A DNA stretch of 5,159 nt. Source: an uncultured Jannaschia sp. Lineage in GTDB: Bacteria; Pseudomonadota; Alphaproteobacteria; Rhodobacterales; Rhodobacteraceae. The notes under the pieces were generated by a model, which was given only the letters and a program-made list of their open reading frames with translations, was not told the DNA's origin and did not search any database. The DNA lies in NCBI GenBank assembly GCA_937916365.1, contig CALFSY010000120.1, forward strand, positions 1-5,159, written 5' to 3'. Within the stretch, counting starts at the first letter, position 1. Every line of letters starts with the position of its first letter. This document shows, in pieces, positions 1-5,159 of the stretch. Position numbers and translations under genes: made by a program.

Positions 1-10
1 TTTGATGCCG

Positions 11-42
11 CTCCTTTGATAGCATTTATTGCAGCAAAGGAG
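11..42. repeat. Perfect 8-bp inverted repeat containing an SD-like sequence
   Basis: CTCCTTTG (11-18) and CAAAGGAG (35-42) are exact reverse complements separated by 16 bases. The inside can pair further through GCA (22-24) with TGC (30-32), leaving a TTTAT loop. The right arm includes AAGGAG, and an ATG follows at 50-52 with a 7-base gap, so the RNA hairpin would hide a good Shine-Dalgarno sequence. The frame opened by that ATG runs only 35 codons, is arginine-rich, and is out of frame with the transposase remnant, so I do not call it a gene. No T-run follows, so it is not a standard terminator. The pairing is seen in the sequence; any function is a guess. Confidence 0.5.
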
Positions 43-59
43 ACGAACTATGGGAACGA

Positions 60-218
60 AACGGCGAACATGCCTTCGCCAAAATCAAAACTCTACTTCG
101 CAAAGCCGCCGCACGAACGCTCGACGCTCTCGAAGACGCCATCGCGGCCGCTCTTGAAGCCTTCACTCCAGACGAATGCGCGAACTACTTCGCAAACTCA
201 GGATATGATCCAAACTGA
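60..218 (+). pseudogene. IS630-family transposase, C-terminal remnant
   Basis: In the third plus frame, from about position 60 to the TGA at 216-218, the translation contains EHAFAKIKTLLRKAAART, then an acidic and alanine-rich helix, and ends FTPDECANYFANSGYDPN. This resembles the C-terminal end of IS630-family DDE transposases, where a motif like NPIE(Q/H)xFAKxK, carrying the last catalytic glutamate, is followed by about 45 residues ending in ECxNYFxxxGY. Only about 52 residues are present. The proline and isoleucine expected before the glutamate are replaced (NGEH instead of NPIEH), and the frame is closed by a TGA at 3-5, so the remaining ~300 residues are not joined to this piece in frame. 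It cannot encode an active enzyme as it stands. The family call is from remembered motifs; the breakpoint near 60 is approximate. Confidence 0.72.
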
Positions 219-247
219 TCCGAAAATGCTCTAGCCGGAAATGCTAT
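219..247. repeat. Probable IS630 right end with a near-duplicate copy
   Basis: Directly after the transposase stop comes CCGAAAATGCTCTA (220-233), which fits the short terminal inverted repeat expected just past an IS630 transposase gene and ends in TA (232-233), the dinucleotide these elements duplicate on insertion. A similar sequence, CCGGAAATGCTAT (235-247), follows 15 bases later and matches 11 of 13 positions. The left end is not in the window, so the terminal repeat cannot be verified by pairing. The second copy may be a leftover from a nested or earlier insertion, a second transposase-binding site, or chance. Confidence 0.4.
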
Positions 248-269
248 CCTATTGAAAAGTTACTGCGTA

Positions 270-740
270 TCAAACCGCTGCTATGCCGTGGCGTAAGATC
301 AGGGCCACCGTTGAATCCAAACGTATGCGCCCCGCGCCCAGGATCAAAGGCACATACACCGATCCCATCTTCGCAAAGCGGCGCGGCGGTAGCCGGATTT
401 CATCCGCCTGATCCAAATCTACCAAAAGACAAAGCGGCGCAGCATTACACATTGGCCCCCCATGCAGCAGACCCACACCGCGCGCTTCGATCAATGCGGG
501 CGCCCCATGGGGTGGTTTCACGATGAGGGCGCGCGCTTGTGGCACAACCCAAACACCATCATCGGCGATCAGGCGTGCGCCCAGTGCCATCGTCGCAATC
601 GCCAGGCTGGATTTTCCCGCCCCCGACGCGCCCAGAAAGATTGCCCCCTGTCCGTCCAAGGCGATGGCCGTTGCGTGCAGGAAAATTGCCCCGTCCCGTT
701 CGGTTGTGGCCCATTTCGATAAAGGGGTGGGCGTCGGCAT
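270..740 (-). CDS. hprK: HPr kinase/phosphorylase, short alphaproteobacterial form
   Basis: The 156-residue protein is the catalytic domain of HPr(Ser) kinase/phosphorylase, a cytosolic enzyme that phosphorylates a serine of HPr and can remove that phosphate. The Walker A motif is GASGAGKSS (37-45, Lys43). It is preceded by LHATAIALDG and followed by ARLIADDGVW (55-64), whose aspartates match the Mg/catalytic region. IEARGVGLL (84-92) matches the family signature usually read as E-x-R-G-x-G. Gram-positive HprK is about 310 residues with an N-terminal domain; that domain is absent here, as is usual in alphaproteobacteria, so this is not a truncation. The start ATG lies 6 bases after the chvG stop with no clear Shine-Dalgarno sequence, which suggests translation coupled to chvG. 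A 10-bp hairpin lies 27 bases upstream of the start. The usual downstream partners (rapZ, a PTS IIA gene, ptsH) are not visible; an IS630 remnant comes next. Confidence 0.9.
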   Translation of the reverse strand: MPTPTPLSKWATTERDGAIFLHATAIALDGQGAIFLGASGAGKSSLAIATMALGARLIADDGVWVVPQARALIVKPPHGAPALIEARGVGLLHGGPMCNAAPLCLLVDLDQADEIRLPPRRFAKMGSVYVPLILGAGRIRLDSTVALILRHGIAAV

Positions 741-746
741 GGGGGA

Positions 747-2480
747 TTACAATTGCAGGTCCACAACAAACCGCGCGCCGCGCGGTTTGCCCGCTGGATC
801 AGTGTTTGTGCCATGGATATTTTCGGCCCATATGCTGCCACCGTGGGCTTCGACAATTTGTTTTGAAATTGCAAGGCCTAGGCCAGAATGGTTACCGAAT
901 TGTTCGGCGGGACGTTCCGAATAAAACCGGTCAAAAATTTTAACTAGCGACTGTGTGGTGATACCTGTCCCAGTATCGTCTACCCCGATGCGAATGTAGG
1001 GGCCGTTGTGATGTGCCCAAAGGCGCACTGTGTCATCCGCACGGCAAAACGACAACGCATTGGACAAAAGATTTACAAAAACTTGGGTTAATCGATCCTC
1101 TAACCCTGATATTGGAATGGCCGCCTGGGGAATATCGACGATAAATTCGATCCCTTTTTCTTTGAAAAATGCCTTATGTTGGTTGGCCACGTTTTGTAAA
1201 GTGTTGGTCAGGTTGAACGGCCTTTCTCGCGCTTTCACCAAATCGTTGCTTAAGCGGGAGGCTTGCGAAATATCGCTGATCAACCGGTCCAGCCGCCGCA
1301 CATCGTGTGCAATAATATCTAGCAACCGGTGACGATGATCGTTTGTGTTGACGTCCTTAAGCGTGTCCGCCGCCAAACGCAGACTGGCCAGTGGATTTTT
1401 CAGCTCGTGGCTAACGTCGGCGGCAAATTGATCGTTGGCGTCTATACGTGCATGAAGGGCGGCAACCATGCCGCGCATTGCGGCGGATAATCGCCCAATC
1501 TCATCGGGCCTGCCGCTAAGGTCGGGGATGCGCACGCGTGCGGAATGTGTGCCGTGTTTTAGGTTTTTATCGCGTCCAACCTCTGCCGCAGCGGCCAATT
1601 TGCTAAGCGGATTGGCAATGGTTGACGCCAAAATAAGGCTAAGCCCAACGGCTACGGCAAGCGCAATAAGAAACATCCACAACAGTTTTTCGCGTTCTAC
1701 TTGCACCAGATGATTGATTTCATCAGCGGCGGTTGTAACCACAACGATACCAAGTGGTCCGTGGTCTACCATGATTGGGGCGCTGGTGGCATAAAACGCA
1801 CCTAATCCATCAACCCCATGCATGACCACGGGCGTGGGTGACCCGCCTAGGGCGGCATGTCGTAAGGTATCAATCAAATCCTCCAACACGGGGGCCGACG
1901 CGGGCGCTGACCCTTCGCTAAGCAGGTTCGACATCGCCTGCCAGATGGTATCGAGCGCGGTGGTAAGACGAACCGACCCGTCGCGGCGCCCGGTGGGATC
2001 GTCCGAAACTGGGGTCGCCGTAAGGGTAGATGTGATCAAAACCCCCGATGGGTCATAGACATACACATGTGTGCCCGTGTTAAGCTCAATACGATCCAAA
2101 ATAGGCGTTAGCGTTGAAACATCATGGCGCAGAATACTGTTGGGCATGTCATGCGGCAAACTGGTGCGCAAAATATCCGCGATCAATCGGGCCTCTGTCA
2201 CCAATGCGCGTTCACGTTGGGTAATCAGGCCGCTGCGGAATGGGTCAAGGTATAGTGCGCCTGCAATCAACACGACGAGCGCAAGGAAATTCATTAAGAT
2301 GATTTTGCGCGCCAATGTCGACTTGACGGTGGGCTTGGCCGTGTAACGCCGATGGAGATGGCCCGGCCTGGGCATTTCCACATTGTTTGCGTCTACGATA
2401 GGGATGCCCCAATCTTCGCCTAAAACAACATCGGCTTGGCGCCGCGGTTTGGGCGGGGGCATGGCTAAATCGGCGGGCAC
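747..2480 (-). CDS. chvG: ChvG-type membrane sensor histidine kinase
   Basis: This is the sensor kinase of the ChvG/ChvI (ExoS/ChvI) two-component system in the inner membrane. Residues below are numbered from the farthest possible start, the TTG at 2486. A cytosolic N-terminal tail carries VVLGEDWG (20-27). TM1 spans about 62-80, a periplasmic sensing domain about 81-267, TM2 about 268-288, and HAMP about 289-345. The phosphoacceptor motif is SHELKNPL with His360. The ATPase domain has the N box NLLSNA (472-477, Asn476), G1 box DDTGTG (503-508), F box FDRFY (518-522) and G2 box GLGL (535-538), so all catalytic elements are present. The start is uncertain: I chose GTG at 2480 (577 residues) because AGGGG at 2490-2494 is 9 bases away, against 3 bases for TTG 2486; ATG 2462 has no visible SD. 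It lies between chvI and hprK with gaps of a few bases, as in an operon. In related species the periplasmic repressor ExoR controls ChvG; no exoR is in this window. Confidence 0.92.
   Translation of the reverse strand: MPADLAMPPPKPRRQADVVLGEDWGIPIVDANNVEMPRPGHLHRRYTAKPTVKSTLARKIILMNFLALVVLIAGALYLDPFRSGLITQRERALVTEARLIADILRTSLPHDMPNSILRHDVSTLTPILDRIELNTGTHVYVYDPSGVLITSTLTATPVSDDPTGRRDGSVRLTTALDTIWQAMSNLLSEGSAPASAPVLEDLIDTLRHAALGGSPTPVVMHGVDGLGAFYATSAPIMVDHGPLGIVVVTTAADEINHLVQVEREKLLWMFLIALAVAVGLSLILASTIANPLSKLAAAAEVGRDKNLKHGTHSARVRIPDLSGRPDEIGRLSAAMRGMVAALHARIDANDQFAADVSHELKNPLASLRLAADTLKDVNTNDHRHRLLDIIAHDVRRLDRLISDISQASRLSNDLVKARERPFNLTNTLQNVANQHKAFFKEKGIEFIVDIPQAAIPISGLEDRLTQVFVNLLSNALSFCRADDTVRLWAHHNGPYIRIGVDDTGTGITTQSLVKIFDRFYSERPAEQFGNHSGLGLAISKQIVEAHGGSIWAENIHGTNTDPAGKPRGARFVVDLQL
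767..789. other. Perfect 10-bp GC-rich hairpin at the chvG-hprK junction
   Basis: CAAACCGCGC (767-776) pairs exactly with GCGCGGTTTG (780-789) around a 3-base loop (777-779). It lies inside the last codons of chvG, over the part encoding roughly Gly-Lys-Pro-Arg-Gly-Ala-Arg. On the minus-strand mRNA it ends 26 bases before the hprK ATG. The base after the stem is TTGTGG and not a T-run, so a Rho-independent terminator is unlikely. Part of the sequence is constrained by the conserved Gly-Ala-Arg-Phe that ends histidine kinase ATPase domains, so chance plus coding constraint is possible. It could affect coupling, pausing or mRNA decay between chvG and hprK; that role is inferred. Confidence 0.6.
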
Positions 2481-2489
2481 GCGCAAAAA

Positions 2490-2494
2490 CCCCT
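2490..2494 (-). promoter_or_regulatory. Ribosome binding site that bears on the chvG start
   Basis: On the minus strand AGGGG (2494-2490) overlaps the TAG stop of chvI (2495-2493). Downstream in the same frame are TTG at 2486 (3-base gap), GTG at 2480 (9-base gap) and ATG at 2462 (27-base gap). Normal spacing favours the GTG. The overlap of stop codon and SD suggests that ribosomes finishing chvI re-initiate at chvG. Confidence 0.5.
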
Positions 2495-3194
2495 AGGTTT
2501 CGTTATAGCGGTAACCGATCCCATAAAGTGTTTCGATGGCCCCGAAATCGCCGTCAACCGCCCGCATTTTTTTGCGCAGGCGTTTGATATGGCTGTCGAT
2601 GGTGCGATCATCCACATATGCCTGATCGTCGTAGGCCAAATCCATAAGTTGGTCGCGGCTTTTTACAAAACCCGGCCGTTGCGCCAGGGCCTGTAACAAT
2701 AAAAATTCAGTCACAGTCAACGACACATCCTTGCCTTTCCATGTGACCGCATGGCGTAGCCGGTCCATAATCAGATCCCCCCGCGTCATCACAGTGTCTT
2801 GTTCAGGTATATCAGCCGCGTCAGAGGCGATCGCGTCTTGCCGCCGTAGGATGGATTTGATGCGTTCCACCAAAATGCGTTGGGAAAATGGTTTTTTGAC
2901 ATAATCGTCTGCCCCCATGCGTAGGCCGATCAATTCGTCCACTTCATCGTCTTTGGAGCTTAGAAAAATCACCGGAACGCGGGATTTTTGGCGCAGACGT
3001 TGCAGCATATCCATACCGTCCATGCGTGGCATTTTAACGTCTAAAATCGCCAATGCCGGCATACGCCGTGCAAAGGCGTCCAATGCCGATTGACCATCGT
3101 TATAGGTATCAACGTCAAAGCCTTCTGCCTCCAACGTCATAGAAACTGACGTCAGGATGTTCCTGTCGTCATCGACAAGTGCGATGCGCGGCAT
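2493..3194 (-). CDS. chvI: ChvI-type OmpR/PhoB-family response regulator
   Basis: The 233-residue protein is the transcription factor partner of ChvG. The receiver domain (about 1-118) has the acidic pocket DDD (8-10), phosphoacceptor Asp52 in LDVKMPRMDG, switch residue Ser79 in IFLSSKDDE, and Lys101 in KKPF. A linker of about 20 residues follows, then a winged-helix DNA-binding domain (about 139-233) with VSLTVTEFLLLQALA, the recognition-helix region DDRTIDSHIKRLRKK, and the terminal wing YGIGYRYNET. The length and the motif SSKDDEVDELIGLRMGADDY agree with ChvI and not with a generic PhoB. The start is well supported: ATG at 3194 with AAGGA (3207-3203) 8 bases upstream. It is first in the chvI-chvG-hprK run and is read away from pckA, sharing a 274-bp spacer with it. 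All phosphorelay residues are intact, so it is expected to be functional. Confidence 0.94.
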   Translation of the reverse strand: MPRIALVDDDRNILTSVSMTLEAEGFDVDTYNDGQSALDAFARRMPALAILDVKMPRMDGMDMLQRLRQKSRVPVIFLSSKDDEVDELIGLRMGADDYVKKPFSQRILVERIKSILRRQDAIASDAADIPEQDTVMTRGDLIMDRLRHAVTWKGKDVSLTVTEFLLLQALAQRPGFVKSRDQLMDLAYDDQAYVDDRTIDSHIKRLRKKMRAVDGDFGAIETLYGIGYRYNET

Positions 3195-3236
3195 TTTTAT
3201 TGTCCTTATTCCTGCTCGTTTTTTTTATTTTTGATT

Positions 3237-3265
3237 ATTATTGCCTTATTTTTTCTAAAAATCAA
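3237..3265 (-). promoter_or_regulatory. Candidate sigma70-type promoter for chvI-chvG-hprK
   Basis: On the minus strand, TTGATT (3265-3260) and AATAAT (3242-3237) are separated by exactly 17 bases. They match the -35 and -10 consensus at 4 of 6 and 5 of 6 positions. Transcription would start near 3230, giving a leader of about 35 bases that includes the chvI SD. The stretch 3207-3265 is very rich in A and T, which raises the chance of a false match. A second -10-like sequence, TACAAT (3318-3313), lacks a good -35. Confidence 0.35.
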
Positions 3266-3270
3266 TCTGA

Positions 3271-3419
3271 ATGTTTCGCCATGTTTGATGTTGATTTCAC
3301 GGTCTTCTAATTATTGTATGCTGGTGGTGGTGGTGCCCTACGCAATCTTTGGCAAAACATTAACAAACCGCCCTATTCACATGGGAAAACCGCGTGTTAT
3401 AGGAACGCATGTTTCAAAC
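3271..3419. promoter_or_regulatory. Possible operator repeats between chvI and pckA
   Basis: ATGTTT occurs at 3271 and 3281, exactly 10 bases apart, and the next 10-base step gives the related TTGATT (3291), so similar blocks fall on one face of the helix. A further TTTC-containing copy, ATGTTTCAAAC (3409-3419), lies between the putative pckA promoter and the pckA start and contains the short palindrome GTTTCAAAC (3411-3419). OmpR-family regulators usually bind tandem half-sites at about 10-11-base spacing, and ChvI has been linked to pckA in related bacteria, so these are candidate ChvI sites. Only the repeats are seen; binding is inferred. Confidence 0.25.
3376..3403 (+). promoter_or_regulatory. 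Candidate promoter for pckA
   Basis: TTCACA (3376-3381, 5 of 6 to the -35 consensus) and TATAGG (3398-3403, 4 of 6 to the -10 consensus) are 16 bases apart. Transcription would begin near 3410, leaving a leader of about 60 bases. No terminator-like hairpin or riboswitch-like structure is evident in the leader. The match is moderate and could be accidental. Confidence 0.3.
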
Positions 3420-3468
3420 CACGCGCCATTGTGCCTTTTCCCCATGTCTTCAGAGGGATCTTTGACCC

Positions 3469-5067
3469 ATGATCGATTCACCCGCTATGCCGTTTTATCC
3501 TGTCGAAAACCAAGGCATGGCGGGGTTTGGGGCGGTTTATTACAACCTGCTGGAACCGGTGTTGATGGAAATGGCCCTAAAACGTGGGGAGGGGCGGTTA
3601 GGTTTGGGTGGCACGTTATTGGTGACCACCGGCGCCTTTACCGGGCGTTCGCCCAAGGATAAATTCGTTGTTCAAACCGAACATGTTGCAGATAGTATTT
3701 GGTGGGAAAACAACGCCCCTATGGCACCAGCGGCCTTTGATCAACTGCACACAGACATGTTAAACCATATGCAGGGCGGCACGTATTTTGTGCAAGACCT
3801 CTATGCCGGTGCAGAACATGCGCATCAATCCAACATTCGCGTAATAACTGAATTAGCTTGGCACAGTCTGTTTATCCGCCATTTGTTGCGCCGTCCGTTG
3901 GCGGGTGATCTGGAAACATTTGTTCCGGAATTTACCATCATAAATTGCCCCAGTTTCAAAGCCGACCCAATCCGCCATGGGTGCCGCACCGAAACGGCAA
4001 TCGCCCTAAATTTTGATAAAAAATTGGTTTTGATCGCAGGCACCGAATACGCGGGTGAAAACAAAAAGGCGGTTTTTACACTGCTGAATTATATTCTTCC
4101 TGCCGTTGATGTGATGCCGATGCACTGTTCGGCCAATCACGCGGTCGGCGATACACAAAACACGGCCATTTTTTTCGGATTATCAGGCACGGGTAAAACC
4201 ACGCTTAGCGCGGATTCAGCGCGGACATTGATCGGTGATGATGAGCACGGATGGTCCAATGACGGCATCTTTAATTTTGAAGGGGGGTGTTACGCAAAAA
4301 CCATTCACCTAAGCGCGCACGCAGAGCCAGAGATTTTTGCCACCACGAAACGGTTTTCAACAGTCATCGAAAACATGATCTATGATCCAATGACTTTGGA
4401 AATTGATTTTGATGATGACAGTTTAACCGCGAACACGCGCTGTGCCTATCCGCTTGACCAGATTTCAAATGCGTCCCCCACCGGTTTGGGGGGGCATCCG
4501 AAACATATTGTGATGCTGCCCTGCGATGCGTTTGGGGTTTTGCCGCCGATTGCCCGGCTACCCCCGCCACAAGCGATGTATCATTTTTTGTCTGGCTTCA
4601 CATCGAAAGCCCCGGGAACCGAACGCGGGATCACCAACCCCGAACCAACCTTTTCCACCTGCTTTGGCGCGCCCTTCATGCCCCGCCGACCAGAGGTTTA
4701 TGGCAATCTTTTGCGGCAAAAAATCGGACAATTTGGAACATCCTGCTGGCTGGTCAACACGGGATGGACGGGGGGCGCGCACGGGATTGGGGTGCGCATG
4801 CCCATCCGCGCAACCCGCGCGGTATTAGCCGCGGCCCTTGATGGAACCTTGGACAAAGGATCGTTTCGCCGTGATCCGAATTTCGGTTTTGAAGTGCCGG
4901 TATCGTGCCCAGGTGTGGATGATGTTTTGCTTGACCCGCGGCAAACCTGGGCCGATGCTGTGGCCTATGATCGGCAAGCACGCGCATTGGTGCAGAAGTT
5001 TGCAGAAAATTTCGATCAATATATGCCGTTCGTGGGCGATGATGTGCGGGCCATCGCACTTCGTTAA
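3469..5067 (+). CDS. pckA: Phosphoenolpyruvate carboxykinase (ATP)
   Basis: The 532-residue cytosolic enzyme converts oxaloacetate and ATP to phosphoenolpyruvate, CO2 and ADP, the first committed step of gluconeogenesis from TCA-cycle intermediates (EC 4.1.1.49). The length fits the ATP-dependent family (E. coli 540). Substrate-binding Arg60 lies in TGRSPKDKF (58-66). Metal ligands Lys200 (GENKK) and His219 (MHCSAN) keep the 19-residue spacing of E. coli Lys213/His232. The P-loop is GLSGTGKTTLS (237-247, Lys243). IGDDEHGW (255-262) supplies Asp258, and the family signature continues through NFEGGCYAK. The tail has GTERGITNPEPTFSTCFGAP (383-402) and VNTGWTGG (429-436). No key residue is missing. 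The start ATG follows AGAGGGA (3452-3458) by 10 bases; a second ATG at 3487 lacks an SD. The gene is divergent from chvI, and its stop is only 8 bases from a convergent gene, with no terminator hairpin seen between. Confidence 0.97.
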   Translation: MIDSPAMPFYPVENQGMAGFGAVYYNLLEPVLMEMALKRGEGRLGLGGTLLVTTGAFTGRSPKDKFVVQTEHVADSIWWENNAPMAPAAFDQLHTDMLNHMQGGTYFVQDLYAGAEHAHQSNIRVITELAWHSLFIRHLLRRPLAGDLETFVPEFTIINCPSFKADPIRHGCRTETAIALNFDKKLVLIAGTEYAGENKKAVFTLLNYILPAVDVMPMHCSANHAVGDTQNTAIFFGLSGTGKTTLSADSARTLIGDDEHGWSNDGIFNFEGGCYAKTIHLSAHAEPEIFATTKRFSTVIENMIYDPMTLEIDFDDDSLTANTRCAYPLDQISNASPTGLGGHPKHIVMLPCDAFGVLPPIARLPPPQAMYHFLSGFTSKAPGTERGITNPEPTFSTCFGAPFMPRRPEVYGNLLRQKIGQFGTSCWLVNTGWTGGAHGIGVRMPIRATRAVLAAALDGTLDKGSFRRDPNFGFEVPVSCPGVDDVLLDPRQTWADAVAYDRQARALVQKFAENFDQYMPFVGDDVRAIALR

Positions 5068-5075
5068 ATTGTATT

Positions 5076-5159
5076 TTATATCAACCCACGACGCACCAAA
5101 TTTGTGCCGGCCAACACCAAAACAATCAACGTGATTTTTCGGAACACATCGGGGTTTAA
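5076..5159 (-). CDS. C-terminal end of a probable membrane protein (partial)
   Basis: Reading inward from the right edge on the minus strand gives 27 residues, LNPDVFRKITLIVLVL followed by AGTNLVRRGLI, then TAA at 5078-5076. The frame is open to the window edge, so the gene begins outside. The pattern is a short polar lead-in, one hydrophobic helix (about residues 9-20), and a positively charged end, typical of the last transmembrane segment of a multi-pass protein. It resembles the end of TauE/SafE-type exporters, in which a D-x-x-x-R-K/R motif precedes the final helix, but 27 residues are too few to assign a family. It converges on pckA with an 8-base gap. Confidence 0.5.
   Translation of the reverse strand, partial: LNPDVFRKITLIVLVLAGTNLVRRGLI

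Noticed and set aside
50..157. 35-codon frame starting at ATG 50 with a good SD, arginine-rich product
   Set aside because: Most of it overlaps the transposase remnant in another frame, and its arginine bias is what a GC-rich off-frame reading gives. The SD-ATG pair is noted as a possible truncated leader, not a gene.
270..740. hprK as a truncated pseudogene because it is half the Gram-positive length
   Set aside because: The kinase domain is complete from before the P-loop to past the family signature, and short HprK proteins of about 140-160 residues are normal in alphaproteobacteria.
523..943. Plus-strand open frames of about 130 codons across hprK and the end of chvG
   Set aside because: They lie opposite two well-identified genes, have proline/arginine-rich low-quality products, and match no known motif; they are antisense shadows.
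3322..3333. Four tandem TGG units in the divergent spacer
   Set aside because: Too short to be a meaningful variable repeat, and not placed between good -35 and -10 elements for either gene.
3231..3662. Plus-strand 143-codon frame starting in the pckA-chvI spacer and running into pckA
   Set aside because: It begins in AT-rich non-coding sequence with no SD and its second half is an off-frame reading of pckA, whose own frame is certain.
4754..5059. Minus-strand frames within the last part of pckA
   Set aside because: They are reverse readings of conserved pckA codons with no recognisable product.
5092..5108. Near-palindrome GCACCAAATTTGTGC after pckA as a terminator
   Set aside because: It lies inside the coding end of the convergent gene, has a mismatch and almost no loop, and no T-run follows in either direction.
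1..5159. CRISPR array, tRNA or rRNA
   Set aside because: No regularly spaced repeats and no tRNA or rRNA-like sequence was seen on either strand by eye.

Overview
The window looks like a piece of an alphaproteobacterial chromosome, probably Rhodobacterales-like. It carries the conserved divergent block pckA / chvI-chvG-hprK. Pointers to this group are the short HPr kinase that lacks the N-terminal domain, a ChvG-type sensor kinase with a cytosolic tail before its first membrane segment (LGEDW motif), and an ATP-type PEP carboxykinase facing the two-component genes. Base composition is moderate, with no obvious break between the main genes. The lineage is inferred from gene order and remembered family motifs, not from a search.

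Layout: Positions 1-59 hold no recognisable gene, but include a perfect 8-bp inverted repeat that contains a Shine-Dalgarno-like sequence. Positions 60-233 are the 3' end of an IS630-family transposase gene (plus strand) and a probable element end at a TA dinucleotide. Only 36 bp separate that end from the stop codon of hprK. On the minus strand, chvI (3194-2493), chvG (2480-747) and hprK (740-270) run in the same direction with very small gaps and look like one operon. A 274-bp AT-rich spacer (3195-3468) holds candidate promoters for both directions. pckA occupies 3469-5067 on the plus strand. The last 84 bases are the C-terminal end of a convergent minus-strand gene, probably a small membrane protein, cut by the window edge.

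How the genes fit together: ChvG is an inner-membrane sensor kinase and ChvI its OmpR-type DNA-binding partner. In related bacteria this pair responds to acid or envelope conditions and has been linked to control of pckA. HprK in alphaproteobacteria phosphorylates HPr of a regulatory (non-sugar-transporting) PTS, tying carbon and PEP status to signalling. PckA makes PEP from oxaloacetate, the entry to gluconeogenesis and also the phosphoryl donor of the PTS. The block therefore links envelope sensing, PTS phosphorylation and PEP supply.

I see no undescribed multi-gene system here. The points most worth a second look are small: a 10-bp perfect hairpin in the end of chvG just before hprK, the in-frame chvI/chvG junction with uncertain start, the SD-containing inverted repeat at the left edge, and the IS630 remnant directly after hprK.
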